NCBI GenBank assembly: GCA_020049615.1
Contig: JAIFKN010000035.1
Coordinates: forward strand, 1-32,203
DNA length: 32,203 nucleotides
DNA from: a bacterium
GTDB taxonomy: Bacteria > Planctomycetota > UBA11346
Direction: 5' to 3'
Shown: one piece after another, positions 15,824-22,791 of the stretch
How positions within the stretch are numbered: position 1 is the stretch's first letter
How the letters are laid out: every line of letters begins with the position of its first letter
The notes under the pieces: model-generated
Told to the model about the DNA's origin: nothing
Database searches by the model: none
Seen by the model: the letters and a program-made list of their open reading frames with translations, nothing else
Position numbers and translations under genes: made by a program

Positions 15824-18438
15824 GGCCGCTGCCATCGGCAGGGATGCTCGCGCTGGCCGCCTTCGCGATCTGCGCCGGCAGCGGCGTGGTCATCGGCCTG
15901 GTCTTCGATCCCGCACACGGCCAGGACTCGCTCGCCCTGGTCCTGCTGCACAACCCGCTGGCGTCGGTGGCGCGGGCGGTGCACTGGTGGTCGGCGCAGG
16001 CCTTCGTCGTCCTCGGCCTGGTGCATGTGGTGCAGCATGTGCTCGCGCTGAAGCGCGGGCCGTCGCGGCTGCCGTCGGGCGTCTGGCTGCGCTCCAGCCT
16101 GGCCCTGGTGCCGGCGGCCTGGGCCATGCTGTCGGGCTTCATCCTCCGTGGCGACGAGGCGGCGCAGCAGGCGGCCCGGGCCCTGGACGGGGTCCTGCGC
16201 TCGCTGCCGCTGGTCGGCGATGCGCTGAGCCTACTGCTGCTGGGTCCCGGTGGCGGAGCGGCGACGGTCTATCTGCACCACGTCGCCACCTCCACCATCC
16301 TGGTGTGGCTGGCGGTGGCCGAGCACGCCCGGCGCGCCCTGCCCGAGCGCGCGGCACTGGCCTGGATGCTGCTGCTCTCGATCCCGCCGGCGCTGCTGCT
16401 CGGGCCGGATCTCGGCGCCGGTCCGGCCGCCGCCGACCATGCGCCGTGGTGGCTTGCCGGCGGCCAGGAGGCGCTGCGCTGGCTGCCGCATCCGACCCTG
16501 GCGGTGGCAGCGGCGCTGGCGGCGCTGGCGGCGCTGGCCTGGCTGCCGCATGCGACCGGGCGGCGGGCCGCGGCGATGCGTCTCGGTCTCGGTGCAGCGG
16601 CCGTGGTCTACGCCGGGCTGAGCCTGGTCGCCTGGTCGCGCTCCATCCCGGAGGGCATCGGTCTGCGCCGCACCGTCACGACCCTGGCGGGCGCGCCGGC
16701 CGCGCCGCTGGTGCGCGGCCGGCGCGAGGGCTGCATGGCCTGCCATGCCGGCTTGGGCGGTATGGCGGCGGCGCATGATCCGGCCGTCATCGGCTGCGCG
16801 GTGTGCCATGGCGGCGACCGCTTCAGCCTAGATGCCGCGACCGCCCACGCCGGCATGACGCGCTCGCCGGGGGACCTGGCGGCGCTGCCGCGCAGCTGCG
16901 CCACCGCCGGCTGCCATGAGGCGATCGCTGCGCGGGTCGAGGGCTCGCTGATGAATACCATGTCCGGCGTGGTGGCGGTCGACCGCTGGGTCTTCGGCGA
17001 GGCGCCGCACCCCGACACCAGTTGCGACGTGCGCCGCCTGGGCCGCAGTCCGGCCGACGACCATCTGCGGCAGCTGTGCGCCTCGTGCCACCTCGGGCAG
17101 CCCAAGGACGGGCCGGGGCCGATCACCGAGTCCAGCCGCGGCGGCGGCTGCTCGGCCTGCCACCTGCGCTACGACGGGGCGGCCGGCGTCGAGCTCGCGG
17201 CGCGGCTCCAGGGTCGGCGCGCCCTGCCGACGGCGCATCCGGCGATCTCGGTCGATGTGCCGGCGATCGCCTGCTTCGGCTGCCACAGCCGATCCGGACG
17301 CATCTCGACCAGCTACGAGGGCTGGGCCGAGGTCGCCCCCGGCGCCGAGCCGCGTGCCGGGGTGGCGACGCGACGGCTCGATGATGGCAGGCTGTTCGAG
17401 CGCATGCCGGCCGATGTGCACCACGAGCGCGGCATGAACTGCATCGACTGCCATATCGCCAGCGAGGTGATGGGCGACGGCCGCAACCATATCCACCAGG
17501 AGCAGGCCGGACGCATCGCCTGCGCCGACTGCCATACCGACCACCCTGCGACCACGGCCACGCCGGACGCGGAGGGAGCGGTGGTGACTGCGCTGCGCGG
17601 CCACGCCGCCGCCGGCCGCCGCTTCCTGCGCACCGCCAGCGGCGAGATCTACACCAACGTCTGGCAGAGCGGCGATGGCCAAAGCCTGGAGCTGCATCCC
17701 AAGTCCGGTGGCGGCACGCTGCATCCCCGTCCGCCCTCCGCGGCCTGCGGCCGGGATCTGCCCGGGCATCAGCGGGTCGACTGCCGCACCTGCCACAGCG
17801 CCTGGACCTCGCAGTGCATCACCTGCCACACCGCCTACGATCCGGCCGCCACCGCCTGGGACCATCTGGCGCAGCGCGAGGTGACCGGGGCCTGGATCGA
17901 GGCCGGCCACGCCTACCGCGCCGAGCCGCCGGTGCTGGGGGTGAGGACGACGACGGACGGTCCGCGCATCGTCCCCACCGCCCCGGGCATGATCATGACC
18001 ATCGCCGGCCGTGGCGCCGACGCCTTCCGCCGCCTGCATGCCCCGGTGGCGCCGCACACCACGGTCAGCGCGGCGCGTTCCTGCGCCTCCTGCCACGCCG
18101 ATCCGCTGGCGCTGGGCTATGGGCGCGGCCGTCTGGACTACGAGGTGGCTGATGGACGCGGGACCTGGCGCTTCGCCCCGGCCCTGGCCGCCGCCGCCGA
18201 TGGCCTCCCGGCCGACGCCTGGATCCCGTTCCTCGGGACCCGGGTCGGGCCGACCGCGACGCGCAGCGACCTGGCGCCGCTCGATGTCGCCGGGCAGCGG
18301 CGCATGCTGCTGGTCGGCTCCTGCCTGCACTGCCACGACCCCGGGGAGGAGCGCCTGCGCGCGGTCTTCGCCGACTGGCCGGGCTGGCGCAGGCGGGTCG
18401 GCGCGGCCTGTGCCCTGCCGGCGTGGGAGGCGCGGTGA
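15820..18438 (+). CDS. Cytochrome b fused to a 12-haem c-type cytochrome
   Basis: An 872-residue fusion. Residues 1-275 are membrane helices of cytochrome b type. Helix B has H55 and H69 (13 apart) and helix D H154 and H169 (14 apart, the b6-type spacing), enough for two b haems. A following subunit-IV-like part has APWWLAGGQEALRWLP where the Qo motif PEWY is expected. From residue 300 to the end there are twelve haem c sites: eleven CXXCH (H309, H330, H424, H448, H489, H545, H572, H659, H670, H759, H839) and one CX4CH (C360-C365-H366). With the coupled Rieske gene this makes a Rieske/cytochrome b complex whose electron exit is a covalent multihaem wire on the outer face. Anammox planctomycetes and Geobacter-type Cbc/Ext complexes are the nearest ideas I recall. 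Electron acceptor unknown. No cytochrome c maturation genes lie nearby. Confidence 0.94.
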   Translation: MRPLPSAGMLALAAFAICAGSGVVIGLVFDPAHGQDSLALVLLHNPLASVARAVHWWSAQAFVVLGLVHVVQHVLALKRGPSRLPSGVWLRSSLALVPAAWAMLSGFILRGDEAAQQAARALDGVLRSLPLVGDALSLLLLGPGGGAATVYLHHVATSTILVWLAVAEHARRALPERAALAWMLLLSIPPALLLGPDLGAGPAAADHAPWWLAGGQEALRWLPHPTLAVAAALAALAALAWLPHATGRRAAAMRLGLGAAAVVYAGLSLVAWSRSIPEGIGLRRTVTTLAGAPAAPLVRGRREGCMACHAGLGGMAAAHDPAVIGCAVCHGGDRFSLDAATAHAGMTRSPGDLAALPRSCATAGCHEAIAARVEGSLMNTMSGVVAVDRWVFGEAPHPDTSCDVRRLGRSPADDHLRQLCASCHLGQPKDGPGPITESSRGGGCSACHLRYDGAAGVELAARLQGRRALPTAHPAISVDVPAIACFGCHSRSGRISTSYEGWAEVAPGAEPRAGVATRRLDDGRLFERMPADVHHERGMNCIDCHIASEVMGDGRNHIHQEQAGRIACADCHTDHPATTATPDAEGAVVTALRGHAAAGRRFLRTASGEIYTNVWQSGDGQSLELHPKSGGGTLHPRPPSAACGRDLPGHQRVDCRTCHSAWTSQCITCHTAYDPAATAWDHLAQREVTGAWIEAGHAYRAEPPVLGVRTTTDGPRIVPTAPGMIMTIAGRGADAFRRLHAPVAPHTTVSAARSCASCHADPLALGYGRGRLDYEVADGRGTWRFAPALAAAADGLPADAWIPFLGTRVGPTATRSDLAPLDVAGQRRMLLVGSCLHCHDPGEERLRAVFADWPGWRRRVGAACALPAWEAR

Positions 18439-18454
18439 CTCCGGCGCTATCCGC

Positions 18455-18489
18455 TTGTCTCCCTGCGCCGCACGGCACAGAATCCCGCC
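18455..18489 (+). promoter_or_regulatory. Putative promoter, leaderless type
   Basis: TTGTCT (18455-18460), a 17-nt spacer and CAGAAT (18478-18483) form a plausible -35/-10 pair. CCCGCC then leads directly to the GTG at 18490. This is the best -35/-10 match among the start-adjacent elements in the window and predicts transcription starting at or beside the start codon. Confidence 0.4.
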
Positions 18490-19200
18490 GTGGAAGCGGT
18501 ACTCCTCATCCTCATCCTGTCGGCCGGCGATGCGGATTCGCTGCGCGCCGCCCAGGCCGTCGCCGCCGCGCTGGCGCAGCACGACGCCAAGGCCCAGGTC
18601 GTGCTGCCGCCCGAATCCGCCCGGCTGCTGGCTGAGCGCGGCCTGCACGATGCCGACCTCGTCAGCCACTCGGAGAAGGCCCTGCTCGCGACGGCCAAGG
18701 ACCTGCGCCTGGTGCTGCTGCGGGTCGAGCGCCGCGACACCGGCAGCGACCGCGTCGCCGAAGTCGAACTGTGGTCCGGTGGCCGCCACGACCGCATGTC
18801 CGCCGTGTCAGGCAAGGATGGCGATCCGATCCCGTCAGCGGCTGAAGGCGCGCGCCGCCTGCTGCGCGACGCCGCGCACGATCCCGCCCTCGCCGCCGAT
18901 CGCACCGACATCGCCTTCATCGCCGGCTTCGCTGAACAGGGCGACTGGAAGGGTCTGGTCGCCGCGGTCGCAGCGCGGCCCGACGCCGGGCCGCGGCTGC
19001 GCCAGGCGGCCATCCTGGCGCGGCTGCGCCTGGGCGACCAGGCGGGCGCCGCTGCCGCGCTCGCCGACCTGCAGCAGTCGCACCCTGGCCACCCCTTGAC
19101 CGCAGCGGCGGCAGCCGCGGTCTCCGCCGACGTCGGCGGTGCGGACAGCCTGCGCGATGCCTCCAGATCCGCCGATGACGGCGGCAACACCTTCCGCTAG
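18490..19200 (+). CDS. Unknown protein with hydrophobic N-terminus and TPR-like C-terminus
   Basis: A 236-residue protein beginning at GTG 18490. The first ten residues (MEAVLLILIL) are hydrophobic but lack a basic N-region, so either a weak signal or an internal strand. Residues 10-130 alternate short strands and helices (AQVVLPPESARLLAERG; LRLVLLRVERRD), and residues 145-215 are helical with TPR-like spacing (AAILARLRLGDQAGAAAALADLQQ). No family is recognised. It follows the cytochrome gene by 51 nt and precedes the response regulator by 7 nt, so it may share a transcript with the latter. Confidence 0.65.
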   Translation: MEAVLLILILSAGDADSLRAAQAVAAALAQHDAKAQVVLPPESARLLAERGLHDADLVSHSEKALLATAKDLRLVLLRVERRDTGSDRVAEVELWSGGRHDRMSAVSGKDGDPIPSAAEGARRLLRDAAHDPALAADRTDIAFIAGFAEQGDWKGLVAAVAARPDAGPRLRQAAILARLRLGDQAGAAAALADLQQSHPGHPLTAAAAAAVSADVGGADSLRDASRSADDGGNTFR

Positions 19201-19207
19201 GCGAGCC

Positions 19208-19594
19208 ATGGCCGATCTGCTCCTGGTCGACGACAATACGGAACTCCGCGAACTGCTGGCTGAGGCCTTGACCGAGGCCGGTCATCAGGTGACCCAGGCC
19301 GCCGATGGCCTCAGCGCCATCCGTCTGCTGCGCGAACGCCAGTTCGCCGCCGTGGTCTGCGACATGATCATGCCCGAGGCCGATGGGGCAGAGGTCATGG
19401 CCGCCATGCGCCGCCGGCAGCCGCGTCCGCGTCTGGTGATCATCAGCGGCGGCGGCAGCATCGAGCCGATGCGCTATCTGCAGATGGCTCGGGTGCTCGG
19501 TGCCGACGAGGTGCTGCAGAAACCGTTCCCGCCCAGCCGGCTCACCGACCTGCTGGAGCGTCTCCTGGCGCAGCCGCCAGCTGCTCCGGGCTGA
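19208..19594 (+). CDS. Single-domain response regulator (receiver only)
   Basis: A 128-residue CheY-like protein. The acidic pair D8-D9 (LLLVDDN), the phosphoacceptor D52 (VVCDMIMPEADG), S80 (VIISGGG) and K105 (LQKPFPPSRL) are all in place, so it should be phosphorylated by a histidine kinase located elsewhere. There is no output domain. ATG 19208 is chosen over the upstream open frame because it begins exactly at the first receiver strand. Its last 53 nt are antisense to the end of the convergent gene at 19542-20486. Confidence 0.93.
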   Translation: MADLLLVDDNTELRELLAEALTEAGHQVTQAADGLSAIRLLRERQFAAVVCDMIMPEADGAEVMAAMRRRQPRPRLVIISGGGSIEPMRYLQMARVLGADEVLQKPFPPSRLTDLLERLLAQPPAAPG

Positions 19595-20486
19595 GCCCAT
19601 AGGCGGTGGCGACCGCTCCCGCTCCGCCTGCCCCGTGGCGCAGCAGTTCCAGCAGATCGGGCAGCCGGGCGCGCCGGCGCGGCTGCAGCAGGCCGCCGAC
19701 CACCGCGGTGGCGAGGGCAGTGTCGGCCGGTCCATCCCCGGCCAGCAATCGCGTCACTGCCCCGGCCCCCGCCGCAGCGCGCACCTCTGCCAGGCGCCGT
19801 TCGGGCAGCCCGCTGCCGTCGGCCCGGGCCCGGGCGCAGCCGGCGACCCCGGCGGACAGCCACTCCGGCCAGTCGGTCGGCGGGGGCGCAGCCAGGGCCA
19901 GCGCCAGCTCGGCGATCGCCACCGTCAGCCCGGTCCGACCGCCGGGCGGGGGGCGCAGCACGGGCAGGGCGGGGCGCAGCACGCGCGCGGCGCCAGGGGC
20001 GATGGCCGGGTGGTCGAAGCCGTAGGGCACCAGCAGCAGCGGACCGCGCCAGCGTGGCCAGGCCAGCGGGGCGAGGAGTTCGTGCACGTCGGCGAGGGCG
20101 GCGCGCTCGTCGGTGCCCCCCGGGCGCGCCCGTCCATCCTGGTCGATCACCACCACGCTCGCATCCCGTGGCAGGCCCAGCCGCGCAGCCTCCGTCCCAG
20201 CCCAGCGCCCGAGGGCATCGTCGAGCGCAGGGTCGGCGTTCAGCGGCCCAGCCTGACCGGCGGCCGCCCGCAGCGCGGCATCGACGGCGCCCCAGGCGAG
20301 GGCAGCGGCGACGCGATCGCCCAGCGGCAGGCGCTGCTCGGCCAGCAGACGCTCGGCCCGCGACGCAGGTGGCAGCGCCTCCACCGGGATGACCAGCGGG
20401 CAGAGCGGTCCGGCATACCAGGCGGCGCGGGCATCGATGCGCGCCGGATCACGCGCCAGGGCGGCGAGCACGAGGACCAGTTCCAC
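19542..20486 (-). CDS. Probable degenerate peptidase-MA-like protein
   Basis: A 314-residue protein with a GTG start at 20486 and no clear signal peptide. I do not recognise it firmly. Residues 185-216 have the layout of gluzincin (peptidase MA-like) proteins, helix then PEWLSAGVAG, where active members read HExxH followed by PxWLxEGxA. Here the HExxH position is IAELA (about 191-195) and the later Glu is replaced, so no metal site is visible. The C-terminus (LPDLLELLRHG...AYGLSPEQLAA, about 275-305) also resembles the tail of that family. If correct, this is a catalytically dead homologue. It converges on and overlaps the response regulator gene by 53 nt and is divergent from the next membrane protein gene. 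Confidence 0.6.
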   Translation of the reverse strand: MELVLVLAALARDPARIDARAAWYAGPLCPLVIPVEALPPASRAERLLAEQRLPLGDRVAAALAWGAVDAALRAAAGQAGPLNADPALDDALGRWAGTEAARLGLPRDASVVVIDQDGRARPGGTDERAALADVHELLAPLAWPRWRGPLLLVPYGFDHPAIAPGAARVLRPALPVLRPPPGGRTGLTVAIAELALALAAPPPTDWPEWLSAGVAGCARARADGSGLPERRLAEVRAAAGAGAVTRLLAGDGPADTALATAVVGGLLQPRRRARLPDLLELLRHGAGGAGAVATAYGLSPEQLAAAPGDAPAGR

Positions 20487-20498
20487 GGCGGCAGTGTG
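20487..20498 (-). promoter_or_regulatory. Putative -10 element abutting a GTG start
   Basis: On the minus strand CACACT (20498-20493) is followed by GCCGCC and the GTG at 20486, the same geometry as the other start-adjacent elements. It is a weak match to a -10 box. Confidence 0.25.
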
Positions 20499-20545
20499 GC
20501 GGCCAGCGGCCAGCGCAAAGCACTGGTGCGCCGCCCGGGGTCGGC

Positions 20546-20557
20546 CATCATCCCGCC
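20546..20557 (+). promoter_or_regulatory. Putative -10 element abutting a start codon
   Basis: CATCAT (20546-20551) then CCCGCC and the ATG at 20558. The gene is divergent from 19542-20486, so a promoter must lie in this short gap, which strengthens the case for a leaderless start. Confidence 0.4.
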
Positions 20558-21241
20558 ATGTTCCCCCGTCGCCGCACCGACCAGGTCTATGCGACCCTGC
20601 AGCAGGTGCAGCGCCGCATCACCGAGCAGGGTGGAGGACAGGCCTCGACGGTCTCGACTCCAGCCGGGATGAGCGCGCCTGCCAGCAGCCGCACCCCCGC
20701 CTCGGGGACGCCGACGCCAGGCCCGCTGCCGGTGGTGCGGGCCGGTCCGCAGATCCGTCCGCAGGATGCCCTGCCGCCTGCCCCGCCGCTGCTGCCGCCC
20801 GGAGTCGGGGCGCACCAGCGCTACAGCGTCGTCCTCTCGGGAACGCTCGCCAGCCTGCTGCTGGTCTGCTGGATCGCCTCGATCGCCGCCGCCATCCTCA
20901 TCACCAAGCAGGTGGTGAAGCCCGGTTCCGCCAGCGCGGAACCGGTCCCGCGGGCAGCGGTGTCCGCCGAGACGCCGGCGACGCGCCCGAAGTGGAAGCT
21001 GATCGTGCTGTCCGAGATGCGCGCCACTCCGGAGGCGCGTGCCAGGCTGCTCAAGGAGCGCGAGTTCCTCAACGAGGTCGCCAAACGCAATTCCTGGCCC
21101 CCGTTCGAGATCGAGGAGGGCGTCAACGGCGGTGTGCAGCTGGTCTTCGGCCCTGAAGGCGTGGACAAGGCGCAGTGGCTCGACTTCACCGGCAAGCTCC
21201 TCAAGCGCCACGCCGGAGCGAGCTGGGTGGAGCTGCGGTGA
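20558..21241 (+). CDS. Single-pass membrane protein with disordered N-terminal region
   Basis: A 227-residue protein. Residues 1-25 are a charged helix (RRRTDQVYATLQQVQRRI), 28-88 are Pro/Ser/Ala/Gly-rich and likely disordered, 93-117 form one membrane helix (VVLSGTLASLLLVCWIASIA), and 140-227 form a small mixed domain with Lys/Arg-rich helices (RARLLKEREFLNEVAKRNSW). The N-terminus is probably cytoplasmic. No family is recognised. The TGA overlaps the GTG of the HD hydrolase gene (GTGA, 21238-21241), which suggests coupled expression. Confidence 0.72.
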   Translation: MFPRRRTDQVYATLQQVQRRITEQGGGQASTVSTPAGMSAPASSRTPASGTPTPGPLPVVRAGPQIRPQDALPPAPPLLPPGVGAHQRYSVVLSGTLASLLLVCWIASIAAAILITKQVVKPGSASAEPVPRAAVSAETPATRPKWKLIVLSEMRATPEARARLLKEREFLNEVAKRNSWPPFEIEEGVNGGVQLVFGPEGVDKAQWLDFTGKLLKRHAGASWVELR

Positions 21242-21894
21242 ACTGGGCGCATCCGCGCCACGGAGTCCTCTGGTCCCTGGTCGAACCGCGCCTGCCGCCT
21301 GGCGAGCTGGCCCACGACCGCTTCCACATCCTGCGCGTGCACGCCTGGGCCCTGCGCCTGGCGCCGGAGGCCGGCGCCGATCCCGAGCTGGCGGGCGCCG
21401 CCGCCCTGGTGCACGATCTCGTCTTCGTGCCCAAGGACAGCGCGCAGCGCGCCGAAGGCGGCGAACGCAGCGCCGCCGCGGCGCCGGAAGTCCTCGCCGC
21501 CGCCGGCTATGCCGCCTCCGACATCGCGCAGATCGCCGACGCGGTGCGCACCAGTTCCTGGTCGCGCGGACTGCCGCCGGCGGGGCCGCTCGGCGCCGTG
21601 CTGCAGGACGCCGACCGGCTCGATGCGCTCGGCGCTCTCGGCCTGATGCGCAACCTGGCCTGCGCCCAGCACATGGCCAAGCCTGGCCGCGGCGGGTTCT
21701 ACCACCCCGACGACGCGCTGGCGCGCAGCGGCCGGACGCTTGACGACAAGGCCTGGGCCACCGACCACCTGTTCGCCAAGCTGCTGAAGCTGGCCGATGG
21801 CATGCATACTGCGACCGGGCGCAGCGAAGCCCGGCGGCGTCACGCGTTCCTGCTCGCCTGGCTGGCTGAACTCGGGCGCGAGATCGAGGCATAG
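21238..21894 (+). CDS. HD-domain phosphohydrolase, YedJ-like
   Basis: A 218-residue protein with GTG start at 21238. The HD superfamily metal ligands are visible: H30 (DRFHILRV), H59-D60 (LVHDLVFVPKD) and D124 (LQDADRLDALGALG). The whole length, including the VQDADRLDA-type motif, the LDDKAWATDHLFAKLLKL segment and the helical tail, follows the YedJ-type stand-alone HD proteins, which hydrolyse phosphate esters of small molecules or nucleotides; the substrate is not established. It is cytoplasmic. It is translationally coupled to the membrane protein gene upstream and followed at once by a strong hairpin, so it ends that transcript. Confidence 0.9.
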   Translation: MNWAHPRHGVLWSLVEPRLPPGELAHDRFHILRVHAWALRLAPEAGADPELAGAAALVHDLVFVPKDSAQRAEGGERSAAAAPEVLAAAGYAASDIAQIADAVRTSSWSRGLPPAGPLGAVLQDADRLDALGALGLMRNLACAQHMAKPGRGGFYHPDDALARSGRTLDDKAWATDHLFAKLLKLADGMHTATGRSEARRRHAFLLAWLAELGREIEA

Positions 21895-21921
21895 CCGCAG
21901 GTCCTGCAGCAGGACCTGCGG
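21895..21921 (+). terminator. Perfect 12-bp hairpin directly after the HD gene
   Basis: The arms CCGCAGGTCCTG (21895-21906) and CAGGACCTGCGG (21910-21921) are perfectly complementary with a 3-nt loop, beginning at the base after the stop codon. No U-tract follows, so it may stop transcription weakly or protect the 3' end. The remaining gap to 22025 shows nothing clear beyond a possible TAGTCT box at 21996-22001. Confidence 0.6.
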
Positions 21922-22025
21922 CGATCGTCGCGCAGGTGTATGGGATGGACCGCAAAGGCCATCGTGCAGGACTGGCGCACGCGCATGGTCCGCGCTAGTC
22001 TACCGGCATCATCCCCTGAACCGCA

Positions 22026-22787
22026 ATGGCACACGGACTCGACATCCTGTTCATCGATGACCATCCGGGAGGCGATCGTGTCCTCAACGAGGCGCTCACG
22101 CAGCGCTGCCGGCAGATCCTGGTGGTGGCCCACGTGCGCGCCGGGATCGCAGCCCTGGAGCGGGCGCGGGCCACCGGTTCGCGTTTCGGACTGGTGGTCG
22201 GCAACCTCATGGATCTGGCAGGCGAAGGTCTGGCCCTGATGCGCGAACTGCAGCGCTGCCGGGATCCGGTGCCGGTGATCCTGACCGCCGACTTCGGCAC
22301 CATCGACCCGCTCGTCGCCGCCGAGGCCCAGCGCCTGGGCGTACGCGAGATCCTCGACACGCCGATCGAACCGGTGCAGGTCGCCGAGGCTCTGGCCCAG
22401 GTCGAAGCATCCGCTGGGCGAGGCCTGGCCCTCGAACCCGCCGCCCTGCCTCCGCAGCACCAGATGCACGACTCCCTGCTGCCGCCCCGGGTGATGGTCC
22501 AGCGTCAGCAGACGACCGGCCGCATCCTGTCGACGGCGGCACCCCGGCAGCGCCGATCGCTCGACACACCGCTGCCGGTCGCTCCACCGATCGGAACGCC
22601 GCGGCACCTGACGCGCGCCACACCGCTGCCGGTGGCAGCAGCGGCGGCCATTCCGCCGGATCCGGGCAAGGTACGCGGCGTGATCTGCGGCTCCTGCCGC
22701 AATGTCGTCCGGGTCGAGATCAAGCCCGCCGCCTACAGCACGCTGTGCGTGCATTGCGGCGGCATGCTGCGCGTCGAGCCTGGCTGA
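22026..22787 (+). CDS. Degenerate receiver domain joined to a C-terminal zinc ribbon
   Basis: A 253-residue protein. Residues 5-125 follow the receiver fold (LFIDDHPGGD; FGLVVGNLMD; VILTADFG; LDTPIEPVQV). The acidic pair D11-D12 and T87 remain, but the phosphoacceptor position is N60 and the conserved Lys position is T112, so normal phosphorylation is not expected. Residues 130-212 are a Pro/Arg-rich linker with TPLPVA repeated twice. Residues 218-250 form a zinc ribbon with CGSC (C221, C224) and CVHC (C241, C244). It could be a constitutive or ligand-controlled adaptor. It converges on the giant gene with only 4 nt between stops. Confidence 0.85.
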   Translation: MAHGLDILFIDDHPGGDRVLNEALTQRCRQILVVAHVRAGIAALERARATGSRFGLVVGNLMDLAGEGLALMRELQRCRDPVPVILTADFGTIDPLVAAEAQRLGVREILDTPIEPVQVAEALAQVEASAGRGLALEPAALPPQHQMHDSLLPPRVMVQRQQTTGRILSTAAPRQRRSLDTPLPVAPPIGTPRHLTRATPLPVAAAAAIPPDPGKVRGVICGSCRNVVRVEIKPAAYSTLCVHCGGMLRVEPG

Positions 22788-22791
22788 CCGT

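Noticed and set aside
16828..18789. 653-codon minus-strand open frame
   Set aside because: It is antisense to the multihaem gene, whose twelve haem motifs prove the plus-strand reading.
22495..22640. Short direct repeat encoding TPLPVA twice in the zinc-ribbon gene linker
   Set aside because: Only two copies of a short proline-rich unit in a linker; likely incidental.
22733..22791. C-terminal extension of the giant gene in its main frame
   Set aside because: The Arg/Pro-rich tail is out of character; the neighbouring frame carries the coherent C-terminus that ends at 22792.
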